In this document: piece after piece, positions 27,121 to 38,591 of the stretch | Numbering within the stretch: the first letter of the stretch is position 1 | Layout: every line of letters begins with the position of its first letter | DNA from: Eulemur rufifrons | Lineage: Eukaryota; Chordata; Mammalia; Primates; Lemuridae | Assembly (NCBI RefSeq): GCF_041146395.1 | Contig: NC_091009.1 | Span: forward strand, 3,407,001-3,471,000 | Direction of reading: 5' to 3' | Length of the DNA stretch: 64,000 nt | Translations under genes and position numbers: made by a program | Notes under the pieces: model-generated | Database searches by the model: none | What the model saw: only the letters and a program-made list of their open reading frames with translations | What the model was told of the DNA's origin: nothing

Positions 27121-30100
27121 GATTCTCAAACTTCGTCCAAACTAGAGTTTAGCACACCTAGAAAACACGACCCCACAGTTCCTTTCTCTGCATGAATGTA
27201 AGCGTTTGAATATATGACACTGGTACTTCTTTCAAAATACAATTTAGCAGACCTAAAAATCCACCGCCAAGAGTTGCTTTCTCTAAATGACTGTCTGCTT
27301 TCGAACTTCTTCCAAACTATATTTTAGCAGGCCTACAAAACACCACCCCATAGTTGCTTTCTCTGCGTCTATATAAGCGTTCATATATATCACTCTAGTA
27401 CTTCTTCCAAACTGGAGTTAGTATACCTACAAACCGGCACCCCAATTTACCTTTCTCTGAGTGAATGAAGCGTATCCATGTATGCCTGTTTCACTTCATC
27501 CAAATTAGATTTTAGCGGCCTACAAACCACCTCCTGTGAGTTGCTTTCTCTAGGTGACTGTAAACTTTCCTATATAAGACTCTCGAACTTCTTCCAAACT
27601 ACAGTTTAGCATGCCAACAATACAGCGCCACATCGTTGATTTCTGTGAGTCAACATAAGCGTTCCCATCTATGACTCTCACTCTTTTTCCAAAATAGAAT
27701 TTAGCAGACCTACACACCAGCCCCCGATGGTTCCTTTCTCTAAATGACTCTAATTTTCCCCAGATATGACTCTCGAACTTCCTCCAAACTACAGATTATG
27801 ATGATTACATACGCCACCCCACAGTTGCTTTCTCTGCGTGAATGTAACCGTTCATATATGACTCTCCTACTTCTTCGAACTACAGTTGTTATTCCTACAA
27901 ACCACCACAACAAAGTTCTTTCTCTGAGTGAATGCAAGCGTTCTCACACTTCATCCAAATTACAGTTTAGCAGACCTACCAAAAAACTACAGAGAGTTGT
28001 TTTCTCTGTGTCACTGTAATCTTTCCTATATAAGGCTCTCGAACTTCTTCCAAACCACAGTTTAGCATGCCAACAAAATACGATCACAGAGTTGCTTTCT
28101 CTGCGTGAATGTAAGCATTCGTATATATGACTCTCCTACTTCCTCCAAAATACAGTTTAGAATGCTTACAAACCACCACCCAAACGTTGCGTTCTCTGAG
28201 TGAATGTAAGCGTTCCCATGTTTGACTCTCACAATTGCTGCTAATTAGTGTTTAGAGGCTTGTAAACCTGTCCCGAGTGTTGCTTTCTCTAGGTGACTGT
28301 AAGCTATCCTATATAACACTCTCGAACACCTTCCAAACTGGAATTTAGCATCCCCACAACACATCACCCCATAGTTTCTTTCTCTGCATGAATGTAAGCG
28401 TTTGTATATGACTCTGGTACGTCTTTCAAAATACAATTTAGCCGACCTAAAAATCACCCGCCAAGAGTTGCTTTCTCTAAGTGACTGTCAGCTTTCGAAC
28501 TTCTTCCAACCTATAGTTTAGCATGCCTGCACTACAGCACCCCGTATTTGCTTTCTCTGTGTTAATGTAAGCGTTCGTGTTTATGTCTCTCGTACCTCTT
28601 CCAAAGTAGAGTTTAGTATGCTCAAAAACGGCCACCCCAACGTTGCTTTCTCTGAGTGAATGTAAGCGTTCCTGTATATGATTCTAACACTTCATTGAAA
28701 ATAGAGTTTAGCAGGCCTACGAACCATCCCCAGGGAGTTGCTTTCTCTAAATGACTGTAAGCTTTCCAGATATGACTCTCGAACATCCTCCAAACTATAG
28801 TTTAGTAGGCATACAAACATCACTCCATAGTTGCTTTCTCTGCATGAATGTAAGCGTTCCTATATATGATTCTCGTCCTTCTTCCAAACTAGAGTTTAGT
28901 ATGCCTACAAACCACAACCCCATCGTTGATTTCTCCGAGTGAATGTACCCAGTCCCCCATATGACTCTCCCCCTTCTTCCAAAGTAGAGTTTTGCAGGCC
29001 TACAAACCATCCCCCGAAAGTTGGTTTCTATAAATGACGGTACACTTTCCTATATATTACTCTTTAACTTCTTGCAAAATAGAGATTTGCATGGCTACAA
29101 AAAAGCCACCCCATAATTGCTTTCTCTGCATGAATGTAAGCGTTCCCATATATCATTCTCCTACTTCTTCCAAACTAGAGTTCAGTATGCCTACAAACCA
29201 CCACACCATCTTTGCTTTCTCTGAGTGAATGTAAGCCTTCCCATATATGACTCTCACTCTGAAACCAAAATAGAGTTTGGCACGCCTACATTCCACACCC
29301 AGAGATTTGCTTTAGCGACTCTAAGCTTTCTTATATGTGATTCTCAAACTTCGTCCAAACTAGAGTTTAGCATGCCTAGAAAACACCACCCCACAGTTGC
29401 TTTCTCTGCATGAATGTAAGCGTTTGTATATATGACTCTGGTACTTCTTTCAAAATACAATTTAGCACACCGAAAAATCAACCGCCGAGAGTTGCTTTCT
29501 CTAAGTGACTGTTTTCGAACTTCTTCCAAATTATATTTTAGCATGCCTACAAAACACCACCCCATAGTTGCTTTCTCTGCATCAATATAAGCGTTCATAT
29601 ATATGCCTCTCTCACTTCATCTAAATTAGAGTTTAGCAGGCCTACAAACAACACCCCGTGAGTTGCTTTCTCTAGGTGACTGTAAACTTTCCTATATAAG
29701 AATCTCCAACTTCTTTCAAACTACACCATGCCAACAAAACACCACACTTTCTCTGGTTGCTTTCTCTGAGTGAACATAAGCGTTCCCATATATGACTCAC
29801 ACTCTGTTTCCCAAATAGAATTTAGCAGATCTACAAACCAGCCCAAGATGGTTCCTTTCTCTAAGTGACTGTAATTTTCCCCAGATATGACTCTCGCACT
29901 TCCTCCAAACTACAGATTAACATGCATACATCGCCACCCCACAGTTGCGTTCTCTGCGTGAATGTAACGGTTCATATATATGACTCTCCTACTTCTTCCC
30001 AACTACAGTTATTATGCCTTCAAACCATCACGATGTTTCCTTCTCTGAGTGAATGAATGCAAGCGTTCTCACATTTCATCCAAGTTAGAGTTTAGCAGGC

Positions 30101-33100
30101 CTACCAATAAACTTCCGAGAGTTGTTTTCTCTGTGTCACTGTAATCTTTCCTATATAAGACTCTCGAACTTCTTCCAAACCACAGTTTAGCATGCCAACA
30201 AAATACGACCCCAGAGTTGCTTTCTCTGCCTGAATGTAAGCGTTCATATACATGACTCTCGTACTTCCTCCAAAATACAGTTTAGAATGCCTACAAACCA
30301 CCACCCAAACGTTGCGTTCTCTGAATGAATGAAAGCATTCCCATGTTTGACTCTCACAATTGATGCAAAGTAGAGTTTAGCAGGCCAAGAAAGGCTCTCC
30401 CGAGAGTTGCTTTCTCTAGGTGACTGTAAGCTTTCCTAAATAAGACCCTCCAACTTCTTCCAAACTACAGGTTAACATGCCCACAAAACATCACCCCATG
30501 GTTTTTTCTTTGCATGAATGTAAGCATTAGTATATATGACTCTGGTACTTCTTTCAAAATACAATTTAGCAGACCTAAAAATCACCCACCAAGAGTTGCT
30601 TTCTCTAAGTGACTGTTCAGGTTTAGAACTTCTTCCAAACTATAGCATGCTTACAAAACACCACCCCGTAGTTGCTTTCTCTGTGTGAATGTAAGCGTTC
30701 CCAAATATCATTCTCGTACTTCTTCCAAACTATTTAGTATGCCTACAAAAACCACCCCAGTGTTGTTTCTCTGAGGGAATGTAAGCGGTCCCATGTTTGA
30801 CTCTCACACTTCATCCAAATTAGAGTTTAGCATGTGTACAAAAAAATCTCCCGAGAGTTGCTTTCCCTAGGTGACGGTAATCTTTCCTGTATAAGGTTCT
30901 CCAACTTCTTCCAAACTGCAGTTTAGCATGCCTACAAAACCTGACGCCATAAGTGCTTTCTCTGCGTGAATGTAAGTGTTCCTATGTAGGACTCTCGTAC
31001 TTCTTCCAAACTACAGTTTAGTATGCCCTACAAACCACCACCCAAACGTTGTTTTCTCTGAGTGAATGTAAGCGTTCCCATATATGACTCTCACACTTCA
31101 ACCAAAATAACTCTATTTCAACCAAAATAACTCTACATTCCACACCCAGAGAGTTGCTTTCTCTACGTGACTGTAAACTTTCCTATATATGACTCTCAAA
31201 CTTCGTCCAAACTAGAGTTTTGCAAGCCTACAAAACACCACCCCATAGTTGCATTCGGTGCCGGAATGTAAGCGGTTCTACATGTGATTCTCTTGCTTCT
31301 TCCAAATTACAGGTTAGTATGCCTAGGAACCACAACCACAACGTTGCTTTCACTGAGTTCCCATATATTATTCTAACACTTCATTGAAAATAGAGTTTAG
31401 CAGGCCTACGAAACACCCCCGAGAGTTGCTTTCTCTAAGTGACTGTAAGCTTCCCAGATATGGCTCTCGAACTTCCTCCAAACTATATTTTAGTAGGCAT
31501 ACAAACATCACTCCATAGTTGCTTTCTCTGCGTGAAGGTAAGCGTTCCTATATACGATTCTCGTACTTCTTCCAAACTAGAGTTGACTATGCCTACAAAT
31601 CACAATCCCATCGTTGATTTCTCTGAGTGAATGCACGCGGTCCCCAATATGACTCTCCCCCACTTCCAAACTGGAGTTTTGCAGGTGTACAAAACATCCC
31701 CCGAGAGTTGGTTTCTATGACTATACCCTTTCCTATATATTACTCCTTAACTTCTTCCAAACTAGAGATTAGCATGGCTACAAAAATGCCACCCCATAAT
31801 TGCTTTCTCTACGTGAATGTAAGCGTTCCCATATATCATTCTCCTACTTCTTCCAAACTAGAGTTTAGTATGCCTACAAACCACCACGCCGTCGTTGCTT
31901 TCTCTGAGGGAATGTAAGCCTTCGCATATATGACTCTCACTCTTAAACCAAAATAGAGTTTAGCAGGCCTACATTCCACACCCAGAGATTTGCTTTCTCT
32001 AAGTGACTCTAAGCTTTCTTATATGTGATTCTCAAACTTCGTCCAAACTAGAGTTTACCATGCCTATAAAACACCACCCCATAGTTACTTTCAGTGCGTC
32101 AAAATGTATGTGCTCCTATATGTGATTCTCGTGCTTCTTCCAAACTGCAGTTTAGTAAGCCTACAAACAACCCCATCGTTGCTTTCTCTGAGGGAATGTA
32201 AGCGTTCTCATATATGATTCTCACACTTCAACCAAAACAGGGTTTTGTAGGCCTACAAACCACCCGCCAAGACTTGCTTTTTCAAAGTGGCTGTTACCTT
32301 TCCTATATAGGACTCTGGAACTTCTCCCAAGCTAGACTTTAACATGTCTACCTGACACTACTCCGTAGTTGCTCTCGCTGTGTGAATTTAAGCGTTCCTA
32401 TATATGAGTCTTGTACCTCTTCTTAACTAGCATCTGGCATGCCAAAATAACACTCCTCCATAGTTGCTTTCTTTGAGTCAATGTAAACATTCCTATATAT
32501 GTCTCTCGCACTTCTTCCAAACTAGAGTTAAGTCTACAAACCAATCCCCGACAGCTGTTTTCTCTGAACGAATTTAAGCGTTCCTATATATGACTATGGC
32601 ACTTCCTCCAAACTAGAGTTTAGCAAGCCTACACTCCACCCCTGTTCGTTGCTTTCTCTAAGTTACTGTAAGCTTTCCTATACATGGCTCTCGAAATTTT
32701 CCAAACTAGAGTTAGCATGCCTACTATACACCTACACATAATTGCTTTGTCTGAGTGAATATAAGCCTTCCTATATATGACTGTCGCACTTTTTCCAAAT
32801 TAGAGTTTAGCCAGCCTGGAAAGCACCCCTTATAGTTGCTTTCATTGAGTGAATGTTAACATTCCTATGTATGACTCTCGCAACTTTTCCAATCTAAGAT
32901 TTTAGCAATGCTACAAATCCCCCGCCGAGAGTTCCTATACATAACTGTCCTCTTTTTCCAAGCTAGAGTTTAGGAAGTCTAGAATCCGTCCCCCCGTAGA
33001 CGCTTTATGTGAATGTAAGCGTTCCTATATATGACTCTCGCCTTCCTCCAAACTAGAGCTTAGCAAGCCTACAAACCAACTCCCTATAATTGCTTTCTCT

Positions 33101-33360
33101 GAAAGAATGATATCGTTCCTATATAAGACTCTCAAACTTCTTCCAAACCAGAGTTTAACAAGCCAAAAAAGCACCCCCCATAGATGCTTCCTCTAACTCA
33201 AAGCTAATATTCCTATATATGATTCAGCTTCTTCATTCAAACTAGAGTAAGGCAAGCCTACAAATCACACACCAATAGTTGCTTTCTATAAGTAAATGTA
33301 AGCGTCCTTATATATGACTATAGCAATTCTTCCAAACTGGAGTTTAGCAAGCCTACAGAC

Positions 33361-33500
33361 CCCAGGACTCCACTCCATTGTACCCTGGGCATTGGCGCCT
33401 GCCTGTCATGCAGGACATAGGGGCGGACCCTCATCTCAGACACGACATTGGTGGATTGTAGGCTTTTTTTAAGTTTTTGAATTGAAGAACTCTGAGAATT
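33361..33500 (-). repeat. C island (right)
   Basis: Mirror of 19,134-19,272. The last satellite monomer ends GCAAGCCTACAGACC and the island follows immediately. From here outward the + strand becomes TTAGGG-like. Confidence 0.82.
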
Positions 33501-33753
33501 GGAATTCGGTTTAGGTTAAGGTTAGGTGTTAGCGACTAGGATTAGGTTTAGGGGTTAGGGTTTTAGGTTAGAATTAAGATTAGGATTACTGTTAGGGTTA
33601 GAGAATAGGATTATGTTTAGTGGTTGGGTTTAGGTTTACGGTGAGAGGCAAGAGTAAGGGTCAGGGATTAGGGTTACTGTTAGGAGTTAGATTCAGGGCT
33701 TACTAAGGGTTTGGTTTAGTGATAGGGTTAGGGCTTACGTTTAACGGTGTGTG
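33501..33753 (-). repeat. Degenerate TTAGGG spacer between C and D islands
   Basis: Irregular GGGTTA-like words, mirror of 18,881-19,133. No other feature seen. Confidence 0.75.
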
Positions 33754-33888
33754 TTAGGGCACGGGCCCCGTCTAATGTACGGGGCACTGTGGGTGTGGAG
33801 CAAGGCTGCGTCCCCACTTCATCTTACCCTGGGTGTTGGGCTTCAACTGTCACGCAGGACAAAGGCAGAGGCTCATCAAACGCATGGT
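33754..33888 (-). repeat. D island (right)
   Basis: Mirror of 18,746-18,880 with a few changes, for example ATCAAACGCATGG here against the complement of CCATGCGTGAGAT on the left. Confidence 0.8.
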
Positions 33889-34481
33889 TAGGATTAAGGT
33901 TTAAGGTTAGGGTCAGGGTTGAGGGTTAGGGTGAGGGTTAACAGTTAGAGTTAGGGTAAGGCGGTTAGGGATAGGGTTAGGATTAAGAGTCAGGTGTATA
34001 GTTTAGGTTTAAGGTTAGCATTAGAGGGTAGGGTTAGTGTAACTGTAGGTCAGTGTTGGGGTTAGATCTCTAGGCATTAGGGTAAAGGTTAGGGTTAGGG
34101 TTAAGAGTTAGGGTTAAGTTTAATGGTTAAGGATTGGGATTAGGGTTGAGGGTTAGGGTTAAGGTTATGGGTAATGACTAAGGATCAAAGGTTAGGGTTA
34201 TTTTTATGCGTAGGGTTAGGGTAAGGTGTTAGGGTTAGTGTTAGTGTTGTTGGTAGGGTTAAGGTTAGGGTTGGCGTTTCAGAATTAGGGATTAGGTGTT
34301 ATGGTTATAGCTAGGAGTTAGGGTTAGAATTACACTATAGGGCTTGTTCTCAGGGTGTGATGCATTAACGTTAGGATAAGGGGTTAAAGTTAAGGTTACG
34401 GTGAGGTTTACGTGTTAAGGTGAGCAGTAGGATCAGGGTTAGGTGTTATGTTCTGGGTTAGGGTTATGGGTGAGGGGTAGG

Positions 34482-34683
34482 GTTTATCCTTAGGGCACGG
34501 GCCCTGTATGCACTAGGAGGCGAAGTTCGGGGTCTGTGATGGTCTCTGGGAACCCACTCTATCGTACGCAGTGTATGGGCCTCTGGGTTTCATGCAGGAC
34601 ACTGTGGCAGAGCCGGCTTTCATGCATGGCTTAGTAGGATTGTAGGCTTTCAAAACTCTGAGAAAGCAAGAAGTCTGAGAATT
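34482..34683 (-). repeat. A island, unit 1 first
   Basis: Reverse-oriented A island, with CACGGGCCCTGTATGCACTAG and TGAGAAAGCAAGAAGTCTGAG. It is the inverted counterpart of the island at 4,454. It differs from the 38,592 copy at GAAGTTCGGGG and GGTCTCTGGG. Confidence 0.85.
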
Positions 34684-35009
34684 AGATTTCGGGTTAGGAT
34701 TACGGCACGGTTTAGGGATGAAGATTAGTGGTTAGGGTGAGGGCTTAGGGTTAGGGGTTAGGGTTAGGGTTAGGGTTGCTGGTAGGGTGAAGGTTAGGGT
34801 TGACGTTTTAGAATTAGGGATGAGGTGTTACGGTTATGACTATGGTTTAGGATTAGAATTACGGGATAGGGCTTCTTCTCAAGGTGTTATGCATTCACGT
34901 TAAGTTAAGGGGCTAAGTTAGGGTTACGGGGAGGTTTATGTTTTAAGGTGAGCAATAGGATCAGGGTTAGGTGTTATGTTCAGGGTGAGAGTTATCTGTT
35001 AGGGGTAGT

Positions 35010-35216
35010 GTTTATACTTAGCGTACGGGCCCTGTCTGCACTGGGCGGGGGGCGGGGGTTAGGGGGATGGGATTGTCCCCAGGAACCCACTCTATCGTAC
35101 GCTGGGTATGGGCTCCTGGGTTTCATGCAGGACACAGTGGCAGAGCCCCCTTTTACTCATGGCATGGGAGGATTGTAGGCTTTCTAAACTCTGAGAAAGC
35201 AAGAACTCTGAGGATT
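35010..35216 (-). repeat. A island, unit 1 second
   Basis: Counterpart of the island at 3,923 with a G-rich spacer near 35,044-35,057 and ends GAACTCTGAGGATTAG, a variant shared with 39,121-39,326. Confidence 0.85.
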
Positions 35217-36840
35217 AGATTTAGGGGTAGGATTCTGGTAATGTTTAGGGATGAAGATTAGTGTCAGGGTGGGGTCTTGGGTTAGGGGTTGGGGTTAAAG
35301 GTTAGTGTTAGGTTTAACAGTTACAGTTAGGTTTACGGTTAAGTCTCAGGGATAGGGTTAAGGTTTGGGTTTAGCGTTTGGCACAAGGGTAGGCTTCAGT
35401 GTTAGCTTCATGGTTAAAGATTAGGAGTAGGGTTAGTGTGAGGGTTAAGGGTAGGGGTCAAGATTAAGGGTTCAGGTTGGGGTTAGGCTTAGGTTTCGGG
35501 TTAGGGGTTAGGGTTAGGCTTAGGTTCAAGGGTTAGGATTAGGGTTAAGTGTTGGGCTTAGGGTTGGGGTTTAGTGTTAAGTTTATCGTTAAGGATTAGG
35601 GTTAGGGTCAGGGTTAAATGTTTGGGTGCGGGTAATGGTTAGGGTCAGATTTAAGGTTTATGGATAGGGTTAGTGTTAAGGGTTTACAGGTAGGTTTAGG
35701 GTTCAGGGTTAGAGTTAGCATTAGGGCTTAAGGTTAGGATTAGGTGGTAGGTTAGATTTAGGGTTAGATCTAGGCGTTAGAGTAAGGGTTAAGAGATAGG
35801 GTTAGGTTTAATGCTTAGGATTAGGGTTAGGGTTTGGGGTTAAAGCAAGTGTTAGGGGTTAGGTTTAAGGATCAAAGGTTAGTGTTATTTTTAGCTGTAG
35901 TGTTAGGGTTAGGGATAAGGGATAAGGTTGGCGTGAGGGTTTTCCTTACTGTTAGGGTTGAGGGTCATGCTTAGATTAAAAGTTAAGGTTAGGGTCAGTG
36001 TTAAGGGTTAGGGTGAGGGTTAACGGTTACGGTAAAGGTTAAGCATTAGTGTTAGGGATTAGCGATTAGAGTTTTTGGTAAGTGTTAGGGTTAGGAGTTA
36101 GTGTTTTATGAAGGGGTATGGTTAGAATTAGGATTGGGGTTAGTGTTAGGGTTAGGTTTCGGGGTTAGGTTTAGGGTAAAAGGATAGGATTAGGGTTAAG
36201 GGTTGGGCTCAGGTTTAGGGTTAAAGTTTAGTGTTAGGGTTAATGTTTAGTGTTATGGTCCAGTTTAAGTGTTAGGGTGAGGGTTAACGGTTAGGATTAG
36301 GCTTAGAGGTTGGGGATATAGTCAGGGTTCAGTGTTAGGGTTAGGTTTAGGGTTCAGGGTTAGGGTTAGCTGTAGGGGTTATGGTTAGGGTTAGGTGTTA
36401 GGTTAGTGTCAGGGTTAGGTCTAGTCGTGAGGGTAAGGTTTAGGGTTAGCTTTAAGAGCTAGGGTTAGGTTGAATGGATAGGATTAGGATTAGGGTTAAG
36501 GGTTAGGGTAAGGCTTAGGGGTTAGGGTGAAGGGTTAAGGGTTTTTGTTAGGCATAGCGTTGGGGTTAGAAGTAAGGGTTACTGTCAGTGTTAGGGTTGT
36601 AGGCAGGGTTACGGTTAGAGTTAGCGGTTGAGAATTAGGGTTAGGGATTAGGTGTTACAGTGATGACTAGGAGACAGGGTTAGAATTATGGGATAGGGGT
36701 TGTTCTCAGGGAATGGGTTATGCACTAACGTTAGGATAAGAGGTTAAAGTTAGGCTCACGGTGAGGTTTCCGTGTTAAGGGGAGAAATAGGAACAGGGTT
36801 AGGTGTTATGTTCAGGGTGAGGGATATCTGTTACAGGTAT

Positions 36841-37051
36841 TGTTTATGCTTAGCGCACGGGCCCTGTCTGCCTTAGGCGGGGGGGGGGGGAGGTTAGGGG
36901 ACTGGGATTGTCACCAGGATCCCACTGTATCGGACTCTGGGTATGGGCCCGTGGATTTCATGCAGGACACAGTGGTAGAGCCTCCTTTCACGCATGGCAT
37001 GGGAGGATTGCAGGCTTTCTAAACTCTAAGAAAGCAAGAAGTCTGAGAATT
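36841..37051 (-). repeat. A island, unit 1 third, with 12-G tract
   Basis: Counterpart of the islands of the 1.87-kb array, including CTAAGAAAGCAAGAAG. It holds an uninterrupted run of 12 G at 36,879-36,890 in the variable spacer. The same tract is 11 G at 40,990-41,000 and is interrupted in the third unit. Confidence 0.85.
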
Positions 37052-37588
37052 AGATTTAGGGTTAGGATTATGGTTAAAGTTAAGGATGAAGTTTAGTGTT
37101 AGGGTGAGGGCTTAGGGTTAGGTATTAGGGTTAGGGTTAAAGGTTACTCTTAGGTTTAACGGTTACAGTTCGGTTTAGGGTTGAGGTTTACGCTTAGGGT
37201 TAAGATGAGGGGTTAGGGTTTGGTATGGGGTTAGGGTTAGGTACAGGGTTAGGGTTAAGTGTTAGGTTTCAGGTTGAAGATTAGGATTAGGGTTAGGATT
37301 AAAGGTTAGCGTGAGAGTTAACGGTTAGGGTTAAGGTTAAGAGTTAGGGTTAGGGTTTAGGTTTAGGGTTAAGGGTTAGGGTTAGTTTTAGGGTTAGAGT
37401 TATGTGTTAGTGTTTGTGTTAGAGGTTAGGGTTAGGTTTACTGTCCACGGTTAGGGTTACGTTTAGGGATTAGCATTAGGGTTAAGGATTAGGTTTCGGG
37501 TAAGGGTCTAGAGTTAGTGTTGGGCTTTAGGCTCGGGGCTTAGGTTCAGGGTCAGGGGTTAGGGTTGGTGGTAGGGCTTAGATTTATC

Positions 37589-37783
37589 AGTCAGTTTAAG
37601 GGCACAGGACCTGGTTAATCTACGGTGAGAGGGGTGCGGTCGGAGTCATCACGAAAGCACAACATCATTCCCTGGGCCCTGGGACAAGACCTACATGCAG
37701 GACTCAGGCGGAGCCTCATCTCACACATGGCATGGCTGTATTGTAGGCTTGCTTCACTCGGGAATGGAAGTAGTGTGAGAATT
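37589..37783 (-). repeat. B island, unit 1
   Basis: Reverse-oriented B island with GGGCACAGGACCTGGTTAATC and CTACATGCAGGACTCAGGCG. Counterpart of 5,447-5,642. A 74-codon ORF over it repeats exactly at 41,735-41,959 and reflects the duplication only. Confidence 0.85.
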
Positions 37784-38591
37784 AGGGTTAGGGTTGGGGT
37801 TAGGGGTTTCGAGTTAGGGGTTAGGTTTGGAGTCAGGGTTAGGTGCTAGGGATTAGTGGTTAGGGTTAGAGTTAGTGTTACGGGTTAGGTGCTAAGTCTG
37901 GTTTAGGGGGCCAGGGTAAGGTTTAGGTTTGGAGTTAGCGTTAGGGTTAGGCGTTAGGGTTAAGGGATAGGGTTAGGGTTAAGGGTTAGCTTTAGGGTTA
38001 GGGTTCAGGTTTAGGGTTAGGGTCAGGGTTAAGGGTTAGGGTGAGGTTTAACAGTTAGGGTTAGGGTTAGGGGGTTAGGGATAGGTTTAGGGTTAAGGGT
38101 CAGGTGTATGGTTCAGGTTTAAGGTTAGCGTTAGGGGCTTAGGGTTAGTCTTAACTGTAGGTCAGCGTGGGGGTTAGATCTCTAGGCATTAGGGTAAAGG
38201 TCAGGGTTAGGGTTAAGCGTTAGGGTTATGTTTAATGGTTAGGATTGGGATTAGGGTTAAGAGTTAGGGTTAAGGTTAGGGGTTATGACTAAGGATCAAC
38301 GGTTAGGGTTATTTTTAGACGTAGGGTTAGGGTAAGGGGTTAGGGTTAGTGTTAGTGTTGTTGGTAGGGTTAAGGTTAGGGTTGGCGTTTCAGAATTAGG
38401 GATTAGGTGTTATGGTTATGGCTAGGAGTTAGGGTTAGATTTACGGTATAGGTCTTGTTCTCAGGGTGTCATGCATTAACGTTAAGATAAGGGGTTAAAG
38501 TTAGGGTAACGGTGAGCTTTACCTGTTAAGGTGAGCAGTAGGATCAGGGTTAGGTGTTATGTTCTGGGTTAGGGTTATGGGTGAGGGGTAG

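Larger units (their letters stand above)
24420..28180. repeat. Asymmetric satellite spacer between the inverted arms
   Basis: Near 24,420 the left arm stops matching its mirror and jumps to a match with about 27,480-27,900 in reverse orientation. The spacer is still 95-bp satellite, about 3.8 kb, mostly in reverse orientation. It appears assembled from rearranged blocks, not from unique DNA. Confidence 0.75.
24841..33360 (-). repeat. 95-bp satellite array, reverse half
   Basis: The same monomer as at 19.3-24.8 kb, now on the minus strand (GTTGCTTTCTCTGAGTGAATG, ACTTCTTCCAAACTAGAG, TTTAGCATGCCTACAAACC on +). It is about 8.5 kb long, 2.9 kb longer than the forward half. The extra length lies next to the switch point and contains internal duplications. 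No gene is visible; ORFs on both strands simply follow the repeat. Confidence 0.92.
28180..33975 (-). repeat. Right arm of large inverted repeat
   Basis: Reverse complement of about 18,660-24,420, including most of the satellite, the C island and the D island. Identity looks very high in the satellite part, with changes mostly single bases. Small indels explain the drift in coordinate sums from about 52,588 to 52,584 towards the centre. Confidence 0.9.
34482..38591 (-). repeat. 4.11-kb unit, copy 1
   Basis: A islands at 34,482, 35,010 and 36,841 and B island at 37,589. From about 34,560 on it is nearly identical to copy 2 with no net length difference over 4.1 kb; I saw only a handful of single-base changes (for example ATAGTCAGGG near 36,335 against ATAGTGAGGG in copy 2). 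Confidence 0.92.

Noticed and set aside
20674..31917. Satellite ORFs on both strands with recurring SKLEFSMPTNHH or EKATMGWCFVGML
   Set aside because: Both are the two strand readings of the 95-bp monomer. The trimer is not a clean multiple of three and reading frames break at indels, so no long repeat protein is encoded.
19273..33360. CRISPR array
   Set aside because: Monomers of about 95 bp are contiguous with no unique spacers, and the setting is a eukaryotic satellite without cas-like genes.
19273..33360. Identity with the 177-bp satellite of trypanosome minichromosomes
   Set aside because: The monomer (95 bp, trimer about 287 bp) has a different length and I do not recognise its sequence as that satellite. 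Only the overall layout is similar.
18660..33975. A transposon with long terminal inverted repeats
   Set aside because: The interior is the same satellite as the arms, with no transposase and no visible target-site duplication; the outer edges lie in unlike array units.
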